A program made the position numbers and the translations under genes. The notes under the pieces are model-generated. The model was not told where the DNA came from. It made no database searches and saw only the letters and a program-made list of their open reading frames with translations. A stretch of DNA of 64,000 bases from Arthrobacter silviterrae (lineage in GTDB: Bacteria > Actinomycetota > Actinomycetes > Actinomycetales > Micrococcaceae): contig NZ_JAAKZI010000007.1 in assembly GCF_011045165.1 (NCBI RefSeq), positions 78,634 to 142,633 of the forward strand, in the 5' to 3' direction. Shown in pieces: positions 35,131 to 44,293 of this stretch. Numbering within the stretch: position 1 is the first letter of the stretch; each line of letters opens with the position of its first letter.

Positions 35131-35916
35131 ATGACAAAACCCCGGATCGTGTTCGTGCACGGGATCGACGGCTTCGGAGCGGCAGCCTGGCCGGTCCAAC
35201 ACCGCCTGGCCGGGCGCTACGATGCCCTCTTCCTCAAGCGCACCGGCTTCGACGCGGCGGCGCCTCCCGTGCCCACCGAATATGCCGCGGATGTACGAAT
35301 GGTGCTTGACGCGCTCGACGGCGGCGCCCACCTGGTGGCCCACGCCCAGGGTGCCATTGCCGCTGTGATGGCTGCCGTGGAGCAGCCCGGACTGGTCAAG
35401 TCCCTGGTGCTGGTGGAACCGGCACTGCTCTCGCTCACCACTGAACTGCCCGCCACCAGCGCCTATCGCGAGCACCTGGAACCGCTGTTTTCCCGGAGCG
35501 CCACGATGACTGACGCTGCCTTCTCCGCCGAATTCCGCAGGCTGACGGCGTCCATGGCAGGCTCGGGCGGTGCCGGACCCGGCATTTCCGGTGGCGGAGC
35601 GGGGCTGCCGGGCCGGCTCCCCGGTCCCGGACCGGTTGAATCCTCGGCGCGGATCGCCGCCCGCATTCACCTGCAGGCACCACTGTGGGAGGCCCCCGTG
35701 CACATTGTCCCCGGGGTGCCCACCCTGGTGCTGACCGGCGGGTGGGAGCCGCTCTATGAGGAGATTGCGGACTACCTCGCCGCCACCGGTGCCCGCCACG
35801 AAGTCACCGGCGGCGGGCACCGGCCGCAGGATTCCGAGACGGGGGCGGCCCTGATTGAGGAATTCATCGCCGGCCTCGAATCCGGCCTCGAGGCCGGCTC
35901 CGGGGACGGCAGCTAA
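35131..35916 (+). CDS. alpha/beta-hydrolase-fold protein with degenerate nucleophile site
   Basis: The fold is recognisable from RIVFVHGIDGFGAAAWP (oxyanion region), LVLTGG before the acid position and a C-terminal GGGHRPQDSE with the histidine. The nucleophile elbow, normally G-x-S-x-G, reads A-H-A-Q-G (LVAHAQGAIAAV), so the catalytic serine is replaced by alanine. The protein is therefore probably not a classical hydrolase, or works by another mechanism. A Gly/Pro-rich insertion (about residues 148-168) sits in the lid region. TACCCT lies about 7 bases before the ATG and no ribosome site is visible, suggesting a leaderless message. Length 261. Confidence 0.7.
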   Translation: MTKPRIVFVHGIDGFGAAAWPVQHRLAGRYDALFLKRTGFDAAAPPVPTEYAADVRMVLDALDGGAHLVAHAQGAIAAVMAAVEQPGLVKSLVLVEPALLSLTTELPATSAYREHLEPLFSRSATMTDAAFSAEFRRLTASMAGSGGAGPGISGGGAGLPGRLPGPGPVESSARIAARIHLQAPLWEAPVHIVPGVPTLVLTGGWEPLYEEIADYLAATGARHEVTGGGHRPQDSETGAALIEEFIAGLESGLEAGSGDGS

Positions 35917-35926
35917 GCGGGGGCCT

Positions 35927-36290
35927 CCGACTTGGTGTGGGATCTGGCTGATTTCCGTTTTTGATGATGTGGTGGTTTTGGGCAGTGGTGGGGCCGGCCT
36001 TTCTGCCGGTGGTGATCCATGTTGGGTTCCTTGGCGGCTTTCGGGTTCAGTTCGGGGATGCGTCGCACGACCAGCCGCCCGGGGATCCGTTCGGCCTTCG
36101 TCCTCGGGAGAACGGGGTGAACGGGATCTTGGCGACCTCGCGGCGCCCTTGCGCAGGCGCTGGGCGATGATCACCGGTGCGGCGTCTTCCCCGAATGGTG
36201 TCCCGAACAAGGGCGCCGTCCGGCCCAGGCGCATCACCGGGACCAGGCCCGAAACCCACCGATGGATCACGGCCAAGCGGGGCCGAAAAC
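35927..36290 (-). mobile_element. IS1380-type transposase remnant, copy A
   Basis: This stretch of ~360 bases is about 85-90% identical by eye to 39049-39435. The minus strand carries broken pieces of an IS1380-family transposase; the FTPFS...GRLVVRR...LNPKAA region is better preserved in copy B. Copy A lacks ~50 bases that copy B keeps (AWVSAAEVAK region). Both copies begin with CGAC(C/T)TGGTGTGGG, possibly an old element end. The 3' side (CCCACCGATGGATCACGGCC) merges into the TetR pseudogene. No intact gene lies in 35917-36266. Confidence 0.7.
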
Positions 36291-36890
36291 CCAGTGCACA
36301 GGTGCGCTGGCCACTGTTTGGGAAACAAGTTCTTCATCCAAGCCCAGCAGTCCCGGCATCAGGGCCCGCATCAGCAGCGGTCCCGTCAAAAGGTCGCAGG
36401 CACATTCAACGTCGGGGTTTGGAGGGATTTCGCCGCGCCCCGCCACGCGGAGGATGATCAAGCCGGCGCCGAACCGGCGTGGTGACAGGAACTCGTCCAC
36501 AAAAAATGCGTCGCAGGTCCAGGTCGGTCTGCAATGAATGCAGGAAGCCGGCCATGCATCGCTTGACCAGTGGATTTGAAAACAGGTCGAGCTTGACGCG
36601 CTGAATCGCTTCGAGGTCCTCTGGCAGGTTTCCCGAATTGAGGCTCCGGTCAAGGTCTATGGCGAAGCGGTCCGGCAGCAGGTTCAGGACCAGATGGGGA
36701 AATCCTTCAAAGCGGCGGTAATAGGCCGGCCGTGTCGTCTTGGCACATGAGGCAACACCTTCGACGGAAACGGCGGTGAAACCCCGCTCAAGAAGGAGCT
36801 CTGCGCCTTAAACAGGGCGGTGTCAAGGTTGGTGTTTCGCGGGCGTGCGACAGTTGCGACCGCAACGGTACACGGTGTAATGCTTCGCAA
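36267..36890 (-). pseudogene. TetR-family regulator, broken by two frameshifts
   Basis: Reading across frames on the minus strand gives a TetR protein. Frame 1 has ARPRNTNLDTALFKA. After a one-base loss near 36801-36806, frame 2 has AELLLERGFTAVSVEGVAS and TTRPAYYRRFEGFPHLVLNL (the helix-turn-helix), then KLDLFSNPLVKRCMAGFLHS and DLRRIF. After a one-base gain in a T-run (the A-run 36501-36506 on the plus strand), the next frame has FVDEFLSPRRFGAGLIILR, GEIPPNPDVE, LLTGPLLMRALMPG, a typical TetR C-terminal domain. The last ~8 residues come from the IS-like repeat, so the 3' end is also truncated. It faces away from the pseudogene at 36890. Confidence 0.8.
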
Positions 36891-37749
36891 TGTACGACTA
36901 CTTGCAGCAACGCGGAGAGGCGGCCGAAATTATATTGGTCTATGGTGCCGGTTCCATGGGAGCACGCATGCGGCCCTGGCCTGCGAATCGGGAATGGACG
37001 TGACACTCGCCGGGCGGCCCTCGGCCCACCTGGCCAAACTGGGTCACAGCCTCGGGGTACCCTGCCGAACCGCAAGCCTGGACAACCCCCGCCAGCTGGA
37101 CGCCATGCTCGTCGGCGTGCCGAATGTCGTCAACACGGTCGGCCCGTTCACCTGCGCTGCCCCTGTACTGATGCGCGCCTGTCTCAGGAACGGCTGCAAC
37201 TACCTGGACCCCTCCAACGAGGCTGCCACCTTCCTCGACGCGTGGTCACTGAAACAGGAGGCAGCGCAGGCCGGCGTGGCCGTTGTCACTGGAGCAGGCT
37301 TCGGCACGGCAGCCGCGGAATGTCTTGCCACACACGTCAGTGAAAGAATCCATGACCCATCCACACTGAATATCGTCCGCACCTCCAGCCACGAGGCACA
37401 CACCCCGGGGGTGAAAGTGACCATGCTCGAACTGCTCATCACACCGGGGCAGGCGTCCGGGACGGCCTATGGAGTGCGCGCGGATTCAAGACTGCCGCAT
37501 TCGATCTGCCGGAAGGACGGCGCACCGCAATACCGATCGCCGTCCTTCCGGCAGATTCGCATTTCCAATCCAGCCACGGCCCTCACGGTCGGCAAAATCA
37601 TCGGGCCCAAACAGATTCTGAACCTCCCGGGCATCACGATCACCGACCTCCAAGATCCGGACAAGGCGAAGAATGTCGAGCGGAAAAACACACTGACGCG
37701 AACGCCTTCCCGTGACTACTGCCGACAACACCCTCCGAACCCACGCTGA
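36890..37749 (+). pseudogene. saccharopine dehydrogenase-like NAD(P)-binding protein, decayed
   Basis: From ATG 36890 one frame gives EIILVYGAGSMGAR, a Rossmann dinucleotide motif. Near 36960-36970 the frame changes, and SGMDVTLAGRPSAHLAKLG, VPNVVNTVGPFTCAAPVLMR, CNYLDPSNEAATFLD and AQAGVAVVTGAGFGTAAAE follow, all typical of saccharopine-dehydrogenase-like reductases. Near 37485 it shifts again to FKTAAFDLPEGRRTAIPIAV. After that only fragments remain. At least two frameshifts make it non-functional. A perfect 19-bp inverted repeat lies inside it (37504-37556). It starts almost at the same base as the divergent TetR pseudogene, suggesting a former regulator-target pair. Confidence 0.75.
37504..37556. 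repeat. perfect 19-bp inverted repeat in the pseudogene
   Basis: ATCTGCCGGAAGGACGGCG (37504-37522) and its exact complement (37538-37556) are separated by 15 bases. The left arm codes for part of the ancestral DLPEGRR segment, so the right arm may be a later inverted copy or chance convergence. No gene is visible from 37750 to 37901. Confidence 0.7.
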
Positions 37750-37901
37750 TTCCCGTGCACCTCCTGGAACTGGCTCACCCGGCGATCCAGCATCGCTTCG
37801 CTGACGGGCGGCACACATTACGATCGTCCACAAGAAGGTGCCTCAGGGCACTGGCGCGCAGGAGTAAGCCGTGGCAGCGGTCGGGGGCGGGGGATCTGGC
37901 C

Positions 37902-38795
37902 TTAGCCGAGGACCAGCCTTGCGGCCTCGGCAAAGTTCGCGGCCGTCCGGTCATCATGAGCCTTGCAGTGCCTCCCCACCAGCGCGTCGACCGCTACCTG
38001 TACACGCCGAGTCTCTGCGGCGCGGCCGGGCCGGATGAAACCACAGCCATCCACAACAACGTAGCCCCATTCATGGAGGGTCTTGCAGCCAAGCGAGCAA
38101 GTGAGCATCGCGTTGGCTATGAAGTCCATCCGTTCCTGGTCGTCGGAATGGCTGCGAGGCTTGATGAGGGCGGCGCTCAGGAGCCGAGCGGACAGTTCCT
38201 CGCCGCAGATTGAGCATGGCGCACTTCGACGCTCGCCCAAGATGTTCCGGCGCAAAAACTCCTGCTCCAGACGGAGGTCGGAGAAGCCCTGTGTGTCGGG
38301 CTCCCCGGAGCCCCAAACATGGCCGGGGAGGCCGTGCAGGCTGCCCGCCTCGGCCTCCGGCACGCTGAGGCCCGCCGCCGCCAGCAGTGCGGCGCCCTCA
38401 TCGTCGGCCAGGGGCGATAGGTAGCGCCGTTCCGGTCTTCCCGCCGCGGTGAACGGGCCTTGGGTGCCGGGCGACGTCAGCTTCGCCGCACGGTCCCTAT
38501 GCACACGAAGCCCAGTCGCAATGGTATCGACGCGGACCAGCCAGCCGTCATTGCCCTGGCCCACCATTGCCTCGTAGCCATCTGGGCGAGGATAGTCGTG
38601 CCATTCCTTGGCCACGAGGCTGACGGCCCGGACGTACGGCCCGAAGTAGTGGAAAACCACGTCCCCTTGTCGCATGTCCTTCAACGCGGTCAGGCCCCTC
38701 GTGAGGACGCCGTCGGCTGATGGGCAGCCCCACAGGGTGCCCTCCTTGATTGCTGTCTCGTAGTTCCGGCCGTGACTGGCCCACCAGTAGCGCAT
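37902..38795 (-). CDS. EVE-HNH protein, candidate type IV (modification-dependent) restriction enzyme
   Basis: Residues ~1-95 (MRYWWASHGRNYETAIKEG, VLTRGLTALKDMRQGDVVFH, WLVRVD) look like an EVE/PUA-type domain, which in known enzymes flips out modified cytosine. Residues ~190-280 match the HNH module used in such enzymes: CSICGEELSARLL, ALIKPRSHSDDQERMDF, ANAMLTCSLGCKTLHEWGYV. The usual catalytic histidine of AHIKPRS is leucine here (codon CTC), and the later GCDxLFD is GCKTLHE, so cleavage may be lost or altered. ATG 38795 has AGGAG 8 bases upstream. The gene is intact inside a decayed island. No methyltransferase is adjacent, as expected for a type IV system. Confidence 0.65.
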   Translation of the reverse strand: MRYWWASHGRNYETAIKEGTLWGCPSADGVLTRGLTALKDMRQGDVVFHYFGPYVRAVSLVAKEWHDYPRPDGYEAMVGQGNDGWLVRVDTIATGLRVHRDRAAKLTSPGTQGPFTAAGRPERRYLSPLADDEGAALLAAAGLSVPEAEAGSLHGLPGHVWGSGEPDTQGFSDLRLEQEFLRRNILGERRSAPCSICGEELSARLLSAALIKPRSHSDDQERMDFIANAMLTCSLGCKTLHEWGYVVVDGCGFIRPGRAAETRRVQVAVDALVGRHCKAHDDRTAANFAEAARLVLG

Positions 38796-39048
38796 ATCCG
38801 GTTCTCCTAGCGTATAGCTGGTTCCCACCCTTGAACCCCCAGCGGATCCAAGACTCCCGCATCGGTGGCGCCACTTGTGGTGCCCCGAACACCAGTGTCA
38901 GGGGCACATGCTTAGAGATCTCTGAGAACCCCCAAAACAGGCAGCCGCTTTCCGATGGGACGCACAGTGCAGACGATTTTGGACCTACAGCGCAGTCGTC
39001 TTCGGAAAATGACAGCTTCACTGAAACTTCACTGCCTTGGCCTTGATC

Positions 39049-39435
39049 CACCGACCTGGTGTGGGGTCTGTCTGATTTCCGGTTTTTGATGGTGTGGTGG
39101 TTTTTGGGCAGTGGTGGGGCCGGCCTTGCCGCCGGTGGTGTTCCATGTTGGGTTCCTGGGCGGCTTTCGGGTTCAGCCCGGGGATGCGGCGCACGACCAG
39201 CCGCCCGGGGATCCGTTCGGCCTTCGTCCTCGGAGAGAACGGGGTGAACGGGATCTTGGCGACCTCGGCCGCTGACACCCACGCGTGGGCCTCTTCGCGT
39301 CGCGGGCGGGCAAGTTCGCGGCGCCCTTGCGCAGGCGCTGGGCGATGATCACCGGTGCGGCGTCTTCCCCGGACGGTGTCCCGAACAAGGGCGCCGTCCG
39401 GCCCAGGCGCATCACCGGGACCAGGCCCGGTCTGC
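39049..39435 (-). mobile_element. IS1380-type transposase remnant, copy B
   Basis: On the minus strand 39300-39146 reads AWVSAAEVAKIPFTPFS, then RIPGRLVVRRIPGLNPKAAQ, a close match in character to the block just before the C-terminal domain of IS1380-family transposases. The frame is not open on either side, so it is a remnant. It repeats copy A (35927-36290) in direct orientation and keeps 50 bases that A has lost. The preceding stretch 38796-39048 and following 39436-39748 hold no recognisable gene. Confidence 0.75.
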
Positions 39436-39598
39436 GGCACCGGATTCTCCTGGTCAAAGGAAACTGACAGGGACGCACGGCTGTGGGACATGTGCATCCG
39501 CGCGATGCCCTCTTTTAGGTACGAAGATTTGACCGTGGTAGCCGTACCTCCCTCTAAATGACGGGCATTTCGTGTTTAAAACGCCGAGCAACCCCGCG
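39436..39598. repeat. 163-base insert in copy B with imperfect inverted repeat (possible MITE)
   Basis: Copy A runs straight from GGGACCAGGCCCG to CCCACCGATGGATCACGG, but in copy B 163 bases separate these. Inside, ATGCCC...AGGTACG (39505-39523) pairs with CGTACCT...GGGCAT (39543-39568). This looks like a small inserted palindromic element. No target duplication is evident by eye. Confidence 0.45.
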
Positions 39599-39748
39599 GC
39601 CCACCGATGGATCACGGCCAAGGCGGGGGCCGCCCCCCGCCCGGGATGGTCCACCGTGGCGCCGGCCACCTTGTTGCCCTGTCGCCGTTCGCCGCATGGC
39701 CGCAGAATGGAAGGACGGCAGCAGTGCGGCACTATCGAGGAGCAAACA

Positions 39749-40303
39749 ATGCGGAATGTCATCCTGTACATGTCAATGTCCGTTGACGGGTTTGTTGGCA
39801 GCGTCCGTGAGCATCCGGGGATGGCAGTCCCCGAAGGCTCTGCGTTGAAGCAGTGGAAGCTTGAGGGGATCAGCAAGGCCGGTGCACATCTCATGGGGCG
39901 TGTCACCTACCAGGAGATGTCGTCGTTCTGGCCCACCTCGGAGGACCCCTACGCATCGCCAATGAACGACATCCCCAAGGTCGTGTTCTCGGCCACGCTC
40001 CGCGACGACGAGGCCACGTGGCCGCAGACCAGGGTCGCGCGCGGCGACCTCGCCACCGAGATCGCCACCATCAAGGCAGACCCGGGCCCCGACGTGATCG
40101 TCTGGGGAGGTGCCGGGCTTGCCGGCGGGCTCGCCGCTGCGGACCTGATCGACGAGTACCGCCTCCTGGTCCAGCCGATGGTCCTGGGGCGCGGCCAGGC
40201 CCTGTTCGACCGGCTTTCGGAATCACGGCATCTTGAGCTGGTTGGGAGCACCCCCTTCCCCAGCGGCGTCGTCGTCCAGGTCTACCGGCCGCTGAGGGGC
40301 TGA
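39749..40303 (+). CDS. dihydrofolate reductase/RibD C-terminal-family protein
   Basis: The 184 residues belong to the RibD-C/YyaP superfamily of small NADPH-dependent reductases. MRNVILYMSMSVDGFVG is the standard N terminus (xxSLDGFxA), AHLMGRVTYQEMSSFWP the next block, PKVVFSATL the third, and DVIVWGGAGLAGGLAAADLIDEYRLLVQPMVLGRG the C-terminal block with the glycine-rich NADPH loop. GAGGAG lies 7 bases before the ATG. It probably does not act in riboflavin or folate synthesis; true substrates of these stand-alone members are unknown. It borders the decayed island and converges on thiC. Confidence 0.9.
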   Translation: MRNVILYMSMSVDGFVGSVREHPGMAVPEGSALKQWKLEGISKAGAHLMGRVTYQEMSSFWPTSEDPYASPMNDIPKVVFSATLRDDEATWPQTRVARGDLATEIATIKADPGPDVIVWGGAGLAGGLAAADLIDEYRLLVQPMVLGRGQALFDRLSESRHLELVGSTPFPSGVVVQVYRPLRG

Positions 40304-40365
40304 AGCGGGTCACCCACGTGGCGCGTTCGGAAGGCCGAAGCGGTCATCCAGCCCGGTCGGCGGCG

Positions 40366-42212
<1,847 letters not shown>

Positions 42213-42221
42213 AAGATTGAA

Positions 42222-42250
42222 GGTACACGAGAAGAGGGTGTCGGTGTCAA
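42222..42250 (-). promoter_or_regulatory. thiC promoter
   Basis: On the minus strand a perfect -35 TTGACA (42250-42245) is 17 bases from TGTACC (42227-42222), a poor -10. Transcription would begin just before the riboswitch. Confidence 0.55.
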
Positions 42251-42254
42251 GCCG

Positions 42255-42260
42255 TAGGAT
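42255..42260 (+). promoter_or_regulatory. -10 box of the GNAT gene, suggesting a leaderless message
   Basis: TAGGAT ends 6 bases before ATG 42267, so the transcript would start at or next to the start codon. No Shine-Dalgarno site is visible. The -35 region is not conserved. Confidence 0.35.
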
Positions 42261-42266
42261 CGTTCC

Positions 42267-42779
42267 ATGCTGGAAATTCGTCCCGCGGCGCTGAGTGAAT
42301 TCTCGCTTTTGCCTGCCCTGGAAGCGGACGCGGACCGGGCATTTGCCACCCTGGACCCGCCGTTCCCTCCGGGGGCGCCGGCGGACTTTCCGCCGCCCGG
42401 CACTGCGGAATCCTATGCGGGCGCGTTCCACATCGTGGTTGCCGGGAGGCCCCCCGTGGGCTTTGCGCGGCTGGAAATTGTCGATGGCCAGGCGCACCTG
42501 GCCCAGCTTGCTGTCAGCCCCGAGCACGCCCGGCAGGGGATTGGGCGGGCGCTGGTCCTGGCGGCCAAGGCGTGGGCCCTTGAGGCAGGATTCCGCGCGA
42601 TGACGCTGTGCACCTTTGCCGAGGTGCCCTTCAACGGCCCGTTCTACGCCAGCTGCGGCTTTGCCGAGCTGGCCGACAGGGCGCTGGCCCCTGAACTGCG
42701 CCAGCTGCGCCGCGAGGAAGCAGCGCTGGGGCTCGACGCCATGGGCCGGCGCGTGGCCATGTCCGCCGAACTTCGCTAG
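42267..42779 (+). CDS. GNAT-family N-acetyltransferase
   Basis: This 170-residue acyltransferase of the GNAT fold has AHLAQLAVSPEHARQGIGRALVLAAKAWA, with the acetyl-CoA-binding pyrophosphate loop RQGIGRAL, then MTLCTFAEVPFNGPFYASCGFAELAD, motif B with the conserved NGPFYxxxGF. The N terminus MLEIRPAALSEFSLLPALEADADRAF is typical of small stand-alone enzymes. The acceptor is unknown. It diverges from thiC; its start lies inside the thiC promoter region, so the two may interfere. Confidence 0.88.
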   Translation: MLEIRPAALSEFSLLPALEADADRAFATLDPPFPPGAPADFPPPGTAESYAGAFHIVVAGRPPVGFARLEIVDGQAHLAQLAVSPEHARQGIGRALVLAAKAWALEAGFRAMTLCTFAEVPFNGPFYASCGFAELADRALAPELRQLRREEAALGLDAMGRRVAMSAELR

Positions 42780-42886
42780 GAAATCCCCGCCCCAATTCCC
42801 CACGGCACAAATGGGTCATCTGCCCCATGCCACCGGGACGCCGCGGCCCTATGCTGGCCGGACCAGGGCAAAAAAGGGAGAGGGCC

Positions 42887-43642
42887 ATGAAGACAACCAC
42901 ACCACGGGAATGGGCAGAGGCGGCGGAACAGGCTGCCATCCAGCCGCCCGACACCGCAGAACACTTTGCCGGCTACGCGGTGGTCGGGGTGCCCTTTGGT
43001 TCCGGCCATTACCTGGCATTCCGGCGCTTCCCCACAAGTTCGGTGGGCCCGGGGTACCGTGCCGTATGGCTGCGCACCCCCGCCGGACAGTGGACGATTT
43101 ACGCAGATGCCCCGCCGGAGCTCAGCTGTGCCCGATACTTTGGCGCCGCCTTGGCGCGGGCCGCCACCGCTCCGGTCAACGCCGAGTGGACCGGGCCCGC
43201 GGCACTCACGGTCCGCGTGCCCGGCGTGGTGCAGTGGGAACTGGAATTCGGCGCAACGTGGGTCACGCGGGCTGCAACGGCAACGGCCCTGCGATTTCCT
43301 GCCGCACTGTGGCGCCGGGACAGTGTGGTCAACGCCATGGCCGCCATGATGGGGCCCGCGCTGGGCGCGGGACGGATGAAACTTGCCGGGATTGTCCCCA
43401 ACGGCCAAAGTTTCCAGGCCAGGCCGCTGCGGATTTGGGCCGTCACGCGCAGCCGTGCCGCCATTGGGGGCAAGGACGCGGGTACCCTGCGGCCGCTCCC
43501 CGGCCAGGCACGCCTGGGTGATTTTTGGCTCCCCCAGCGGGGCCTGTTTGCGGCGGACCTGGGCATCAGGTACCCATCCACCGCGGCACCCCACCACATA
43601 CCGGATCATGAAAGGGCGGCGCAGCACCATGAGCATCATTGA
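42887..43642 (+). CDS. hypothetical protein in a unit with AhpD-like and HD-GYP/LuxR genes
   Basis: I do not recognise the family. ATG 42887 is the start: AGGGAGAGG lies 4 bases upstream (251 residues). The protein is rich in Trp, Pro and Ala, with aromatic beta-type stretches (YAVVGVPFGSGHYLAFRRFP, VQWELEFGATWVTR, GDFWLPQRGLFAADLGIRYP) and no transmembrane helix or signal peptide. A soluble beta-rich, possibly lipocalin-like fold is conceivable, but this is a guess. The C terminus is His-rich (APHHIPDHERAAQHHEHH) and might bind metal. It overlaps the next gene by 14 bases. Confidence 0.75.
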   Translation: MKTTTPREWAEAAEQAAIQPPDTAEHFAGYAVVGVPFGSGHYLAFRRFPTSSVGPGYRAVWLRTPAGQWTIYADAPPELSCARYFGAALARAATAPVNAEWTGPAALTVRVPGVVQWELEFGATWVTRAATATALRFPAALWRRDSVVNAMAAMMGPALGAGRMKLAGIVPNGQSFQARPLRIWAVTRSRAAIGGKDAGTLRPLPGQARLGDFWLPQRGLFAADLGIRYPSTAAPHHIPDHERAAQHHEHH

Positions 43643-44255
43643 AACCATTCCCGAATCGGCTGCCGCGGGACTCGTGGCACAACTGTATGCCGACGACCTC
43701 AAGGCCATGGGCTACGTTCCCAGCCACACCCGCGCCATGGCCCTGAATCCCGAGGCGCTTGCTGCCTGGCGGGCGCTGCAGGCGGCCATCGCTGGCTCGC
43801 TGGGCGTGCGGCGCTACGAGCTGGTGACGCTGGCCGCCGCACGCGGCCTCGGCTCCGCCGCATGCCTGCTGGCACACGGCCTCAAGGCCCTGAAGTTCAT
43901 GCCGGCGGAGCAGCTGGAGCGCGTGGCACGCGACTACCGCACCGCCGGCCTCCCCGCGGACGAGGTGGCCATGATGAACTTCGCCCTCAAGCTCAGCACC
44001 GCCTCCGCCACCATGGACGACGCCGATTCCCAGTCCCTGCGTGACGCCGGCTTCAGCGACAGGGAGATTGTGGACATCGCCCTGGCTGCCGCGGCCCGCA
44101 ACTATTTCAGCAGGGCGCTGCACGCACTGGCAGTGGACGTTGACGTGCCTCCCGGACTGGCTCCCGGGCTGCAGGACGCCCTGCTCGCACCCGTGGGCGG
44201 GGCGGGGCGTCCGGCACTCCCGGCGGCCGCGGGACCGGCAGCGGCCGGCACTTGA
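43629..44255 (+). CDS. carboxymuconolactone decarboxylase/AhpD-like protein
   Basis: The 208-residue all-alpha protein is of the CMD/AhpD superfamily. MGYVPSHTRAMALNPEALAAWRALQAAI and LGVRRYELVTLAAARGLGSAACLLAHGLKAL correspond to the peroxidase-related members that usually have E...CxxC..H. Only one cysteine of the pair remains (AACLLAH), so a classical AhpD disulfide cycle is unlikely. The C-terminal half (LSTASATMDDADSQSLRDAGFSDREIVDIAL) is standard. ATG 43629 overlaps the previous gene, and 38 bases separate it from the HD-GYP gene, so the three are probably one operon. Confidence 0.8.
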   Translation: MSIIETIPESAAAGLVAQLYADDLKAMGYVPSHTRAMALNPEALAAWRALQAAIAGSLGVRRYELVTLAAARGLGSAACLLAHGLKALKFMPAEQLERVARDYRTAGLPADEVAMMNFALKLSTASATMDDADSQSLRDAGFSDREIVDIALAAAARNYFSRALHALAVDVDVPPGLAPGLQDALLAPVGGAGRPALPAAAGPAAAGT

Positions 44256-44293
44256 AGCCGGTGCGGAACCTGCGCCCGCCGTAGAATGGGGGT

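Noticed and set aside
37504..37556. Inverted repeat as an intrinsic terminator
   Set aside because: No T-run on either side, and one arm encodes a conserved motif of the decayed gene.
39454..39906. Minus-strand 150-residue frame over the start of the dihydrofolate-reductase-like gene
   Set aside because: It overlaps a well-supported gene with a good ribosome site and crosses the repeat region; no similarity to anything known.
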